Below are positions 6,339-8,606 of a stretch of 8,606 nt of DNA, in pieces; position 1 is the stretch's first letter, and every line of letters begins with the position of its first letter. The position numbers and the translations under genes are program-made. Source of the stretch: an uncultured Eggerthellaceae bacterium (GTDB lineage Bacteria > Actinomycetota > Coriobacteriia > Coriobacteriales > Eggerthellaceae); assembly GCA_934670115.1 (NCBI GenBank), contig CAKUOV010000065.1, forward strand, positions 1-8,606, read 5' to 3'. A model generated the notes under the pieces. It did no database searches and was not told the origin of the DNA. It was given only the letters and a program-made list of their open reading frames with translations.

Positions 6339-6748
6339 GCGGCGCGTTCGCGACGCTTGCCGACTATGAGCTGAGGTACGGGAAGGTCGCGGATGCGGAA
6401 AGCGGCAGGGTCGGCGTCCTGCTCGAAGACGCGAGCGACATGCTGCTGTCGGCATACGAGTCCCGATGGGGCGCGTACACGGAGGGCGAGCACGCGGCAT
6501 TCGACCGCTCCGCCTGCGCTGTGGCGTGCTCCATCGTGTCCCGCGCGGTGAACGTGCCGCTCGGCCTGGCCGGGGCTACCCAGTACAGCCAGACGGCTGG
6601 CAGCTACAACGCTTCCGTGACGTTCGCGAACCCCACGGCCGAGCTGTGGGTTGGGAAGTCCGACCTGAAGCGGCTCGGCCTTGCCGGCTGCCGAATCGGG
6701 AGCATAGAGGCGATGACGGGGGCTGACCGTGATAAATCTCATACCTGA
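6335..6748 (+). CDS. Head-tail connector protein, Gp19/Gp15/Gp42 family type
   Basis: 137 aa from GTG at 6335, overlapping the previous stop by 4 nt. The opening SGAFATLADYELRYGKVADA, then VGVLLEDASDMLLSAYES, is characteristic of the phage Gp19/Gp15/Gp42-type adaptor proteins that sit under the portal (first adaptor of the neck). A helical domain, SACAVACSIVSRAVNVP, follows, then a beta segment, QYSQTAGSYNASVTFANPTAELWVGKSDLKRLG, also common to the family. Length is normal. The gene overlaps the next one by 20 nt, in keeping with translationally coupled neck genes. Alternative GTG/ATG starts would trim the conserved N-terminus, so 6335 is preferred. Confidence 0.85.
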   Translation: MSGAFATLADYELRYGKVADAESGRVGVLLEDASDMLLSAYESRWGAYTEGEHAAFDRSACAVACSIVSRAVNVPLGLAGATQYSQTAGSYNASVTFANPTAELWVGKSDLKRLGLAGCRIGSIEAMTGADRDKSHT

Positions 6749-7048
6749 CGAGGAAATCGAGGTAATCCGCGAATCGGCGTCGCTCGACGACATCGGCGAG
6801 CCCACCGCGACGGCGGAGACGCGGGGGATGGTGCGCTGCATCGTCTGCCCGGGCTCGACCTCCGATTTGGGGGCGGAGCGCCCGAACGGCGTGCGAATCG
6901 CCTACACGCTGCACTTTCCCAAGGACTACGATGGAGACCTTCGCGGCTGCCGCATCATGGTTCGCGGCGAGGCGTTCTGCGTGGTCGGCGACCCGCAGCG
7001 CACGACTGATGCGGCGACCCCGGGCAACTACAACGGGTGCCACCCAGT
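6729..7048 (+). pseudogene. Head-closure (head completion) protein, 3' end lost at a junction
   Basis: The GTG at 6729 begins VINLIPDEEIEVIRES. About 100 residues follow that look like a phage head-closure (second adaptor) protein: RPNGVRIAYTLHFPKDYDGD, LRGCRIMVRGEAFCVVGDPQ, then DAATPGNYN, close to the usual end of this family (G-x-x-F-x-V-x-G-D-P, then T-P-G-x-x-N). Normal members stop soon after. Here the frame does not stop; it stays open to 7655, but from about 7040 onward the peptide is Arg/His-rich, low-complexity shadow of genes in other frames. The genuine coding signal moves to the frame of the fibre fragment. So the family end is missing, and if translated the product would be about 308 aa with a nonsense tail. 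An internal deletion is the simplest reading; a chimeric assembly is the alternative. Confidence 0.7.
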
Positions 7049-7419
7049 CAATCGCCTCCGCAGCTTCGACCGATTCCGTGGACGCGCTGAAGAAGTCGCT
7101 GGAGACGCAGAATCAGAACCTTTGGGTGCAGACCGACAGCGACGGCAGCGCGGTGGACGTGCACGCCGCGAAGGTGGGGAACATCGTCATCGTAGGCGGC
7201 TCGAGCACTGGCAAAATCGAGCTTTCCAGCGAGGTTTGGCGCGAGGTTACCACGCTCCCGAGCGGATGGCGCCCGAAGCGCACCGAGTACGCGGCTGGGT
7301 CGTCCTACACGGGGGATGCCATCGCGGTGAGAATCGGCACGGACGGAATCATCAGCCTCATGTACGGCGGAAGCGGCTCTGTGAAGTATTGGACATTCAA
7401 CGCGGTATTCGCGCTCTAA
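7033..7419 (+). pseudogene. C-terminal fragment of a phage fibre/tail-tip protein
   Basis: From about 7033 the plausible coding frame reads SIASAASTDSVDALKKSLET, then DSDGSAVDVHAAKVGNIVIV, then VWREVTTLPSGWRPKRTEYA, then VRIGTDGIISLMYGGSGSVK, ending WTFNAVFAL. The T-L-P-x-G-x-R-P segment followed by I-G-T-D-G is the common C-terminal domain of phage tail-fibre and minor tail proteins. No good start exists: an ATG at 6931 would begin with about 35 residues of out-of-frame head-closure sequence, and a GTG at 7078 (113 aa) has no ribosome binding site. This points to a truncated gene whose N-terminal part was removed. The end is intact: its TAA is embedded in the next gene's ribosome binding site, a normal phage gene boundary. 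If expressed from 6931 or 7078 it could still yield a small protein. Confidence 0.6.
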
Positions 7420-7428
7420 GGAGGAAAC

Positions 7429-8562
7429 ATGGCATATCTAGACCAATCGGGATTGGACGCATTGTGGGCGAGGATCAAGGGCTGGGCGAACAGCGTTCAC
7501 GCCGGCTCCATGACGAAGAGCGCAAGTTCCCAAGACGGCTTGCAGCTCATACTGAAGAACGGCGCACCGACCCCAGCCCAGCTGTCCACGGTCACCATCA
7601 CCAAGAGCGACATCACCGCACTGGGCATCCCGGGAAGCAACACCACCTACACTGATGCAACCCAAACAACTCATGGCCTCATGTCCGCCGCCGACAAGAA
7701 GAAGCTCGACGGCGTGGAAGCGAACGCGAACCATTACGTCCACCCGACCAGCGCGGCAGGCGCGAAGGCATCTGGCCTGTACAAGGTTGCGACCGACGCG
7801 CAGGGGCATGTGACGGGGGCTGTCGCAGTAGCCAAGGCGGACATCTCCCCCTTGGAGAGTGACCCGACCGTGCCAGCTTGGGCTAAGGCCGCAACGAAGC
7901 CCAGCTACAACGCAGATGAGATTGATTACGACGAAACCGGAGAATGGTCGGTAAAGGATATCCTTGACAGCAAGCAGAGCGCAATCAGCGACCTAGCCAC
8001 CATCCGCGCAGGTGCAACTAAGGGCGCGACCGCAGTCCAAACGGAGACAGACCCCACCGTCCCAGCGTGGGCGAAGGCTGCGAGCAAGCCAAGCTATGCA
8101 GCGCATGAAATCCTTCTGTTGAAGACTCCTGCTGGCATGCCGTTGAGTATCAAAAATGTGAACGAAGCTATCGATGTCCTTTCAAGCAATAAGGCCGACA
8201 ACAATTCCCCCATCTTCTCGGGCACGCCGAAAGCACCTACCGCAGCGGCTGGCACGAACACCACCCAGATTGCTACTACCGCCTTCGTGCAGTCGGCGGT
8301 CGCCGAAGCATCCGTGGGCGCGGCGAAGTACCAGGGCGGCATGACCCCCGCGTCGTACAAGGCTCTCACCACGTACAAGCAGGGCTGGTACTGGGTCGTC
8401 ACGGAAGCTGGCACCATTGCGGGAGAGTCCTGCGAGGTGGGCGACATGGTGTTCTGCAACACGAACACTCCAACGTCGGGAACCAAGCTGGATTCGCATT
8501 TCGACATCGTGCAGAACAACATCGACGCAATCCCCCTGAGCGTCATCAACGCGCTGTCCTAG
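7429..8562 (+). CDS. Phage fibre / receptor-binding-type structural protein
   Basis: 377 aa, with AAGGAGG at 7418-7424 overlapping the previous stop. The N-terminus AYLDQSGLDALWARIKGW is the short attachment-type segment found on many phage appendage proteins of gut Gram-positives. Residues about 82-106 carry HGLMSAADKKKLDGVEANAN, a repeated fibre-shaft motif. SGLYKVATDAQGHVTGAVAV follows. DPTVPAWAKAATKPSY and a near-identical copy lie at about residues 145-160 and 208-223. Residues about 260-290 contain SPIFSGTPKAPTA and NTTQIATTAFVQSAV, a collar/fibre repeat. The C-terminal ~75 residues (YKQGWYWVVTEAGTIAGESC, EVGDMVFCNT, HFDIVQNNIDA) form the tip domain also seen in such fibres. Gly/Ala/Thr-rich composition and repeats suit a trimeric fibre. 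It probably recognises the host surface; the receptor is unknown. Confidence 0.85.
   Translation: MAYLDQSGLDALWARIKGWANSVHAGSMTKSASSQDGLQLILKNGAPTPAQLSTVTITKSDITALGIPGSNTTYTDATQTTHGLMSAADKKKLDGVEANANHYVHPTSAAGAKASGLYKVATDAQGHVTGAVAVAKADISPLESDPTVPAWAKAATKPSYNADEIDYDETGEWSVKDILDSKQSAISDLATIRAGATKGATAVQTETDPTVPAWAKAASKPSYAAHEILLLKTPAGMPLSIKNVNEAIDVLSSNKADNNSPIFSGTPKAPTAAAGTNTTQIATTAFVQSAVAEASVGAAKYQGGMTPASYKALTTYKQGWYWVVTEAGTIAGESCEVGDMVFCNTNTPTSGTKLDSHFDIVQNNIDAIPLSVINALS
7861..8097 (+). repeat. Diverged internal duplication in the fibre gene (DPTVPAWAKA units)
   Basis: The 16-residue unit DPTVPAWAKAATKPSY is encoded at 7861-7908 and again, with one change (T to S), at 8050-8097, 189 nt apart and in frame. 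The DNA copies differ at many third positions, so the protein repeat is older than a recent duplication or is kept by selection. Confidence 0.85.
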
Positions 8563-8572
8563 GAGGTGCGCC

Positions 8573-8606
8573 ATGTATCTAGACCAGCCTGGGCTTATGG
8601 GGCTGT
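8573..8606 (+). CDS. Start of a second fibre-type protein (3' end outside window)
   Basis: ATG at 8573 with AGGAGG at 8561-8566, overlapping the previous gene's TAG. Only 11 codons are visible: MYLDQPGLMGL. This matches the N-terminus of the preceding fibre gene (MAYLDQSGLDAL), and 11 nt (TATCTAGACCA) are identical at the DNA level. It is most likely a tandem paralogue or another appendage protein sharing the same attachment segment. The remainder cannot be seen. Confidence 0.6.
   Translation, partial: MYLDQPGLMGL

Noticed and set aside
7049..7655. The long tail of the head-closure open frame as a genuine extra domain
   Set aside because: The peptide is Arg/His-rich and without hydrophobic pattern, while the other frame in the same interval gives convincing fibre-like sequence; the second part also overlaps the well-supported fibre gene by over 200 nt.
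1..8606. tRNA genes, CRISPR arrays, insertion sequences or attachment sites
   Set aside because: I saw no cloverleaf, no regularly spaced repeats with unique spacers, no transposase-like protein and no terminal repeats; the only repeats are the short ones listed.

Overview
The window is one stretch of a tailed-phage or prophage structural region, with every gene on the + strand. GC content is high (about 65% in the core genes), and most genes have strong AGGAGG-type ribosome binding sites and lie tightly packed. The style fits a siphovirus-type prophage of a high-GC Gram-positive host. My best guess is a gut Coriobacteriia such as an Eggerthella/Collinsella relative, but nothing in the window proves the host.

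Layout: (1) 3-1196, 3' two-thirds of the large terminase; (2) 1196-2629, SPP1-type portal; (3) 2622-3770, MuF-like minor head protein carrying an extra C-terminal domain that looks like a BECR-fold (barnase/EndoU/colicin E5/RelE) nuclease toxin; (4) 3727-4071, a very acidic 114-aa protein overlapping the toxin's end, the likely immunity protein; (5) 4096-4464, a small winged-helix YjcQ-like protein; (6) 4512-4616, a transcription terminator followed by a structured leader in which three successive hairpins share the core CCGCACGG; (7) 4632-5138 scaffold and 5158-6003 major capsid protein; (8) 6018-6338, small acidic protein with a HeH/LEM-like C-terminus; (9) 6335-6748, Gp19/Gp15/Gp42-type head-tail connector; (10) 6729 to about 7040, head-closure protein whose proper 3' end is missing; (11) about 7033-7419, the C-terminal end of a fibre-type protein in another frame; (12) 7429-8562, a complete fibre/receptor-binding-type protein; (13) 8573 to the window end, the start of a second protein with a similar N-terminus.

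Items 1-10 form a normal DNA-packaging and head-assembly module. Terminase pumps DNA through the portal into a shell built by scaffold and capsid protein, and the connectors close the neck. Two things stand out. First, the minor head protein appears to be a virion-associated toxin with its own overlapping immunity gene, in a locally AT-richer patch that looks like an exchangeable cassette. Second, between head closure and the fibres there are no tail-completion, tail-tube, tail-chaperone, tape-measure or baseplate genes. Coding instead jumps from one frame to another at about 7033-7050. This looks like an internal deletion of the tail module that fused the head-closure gene to the tail end of a fibre gene. 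It could also be an assembly join.
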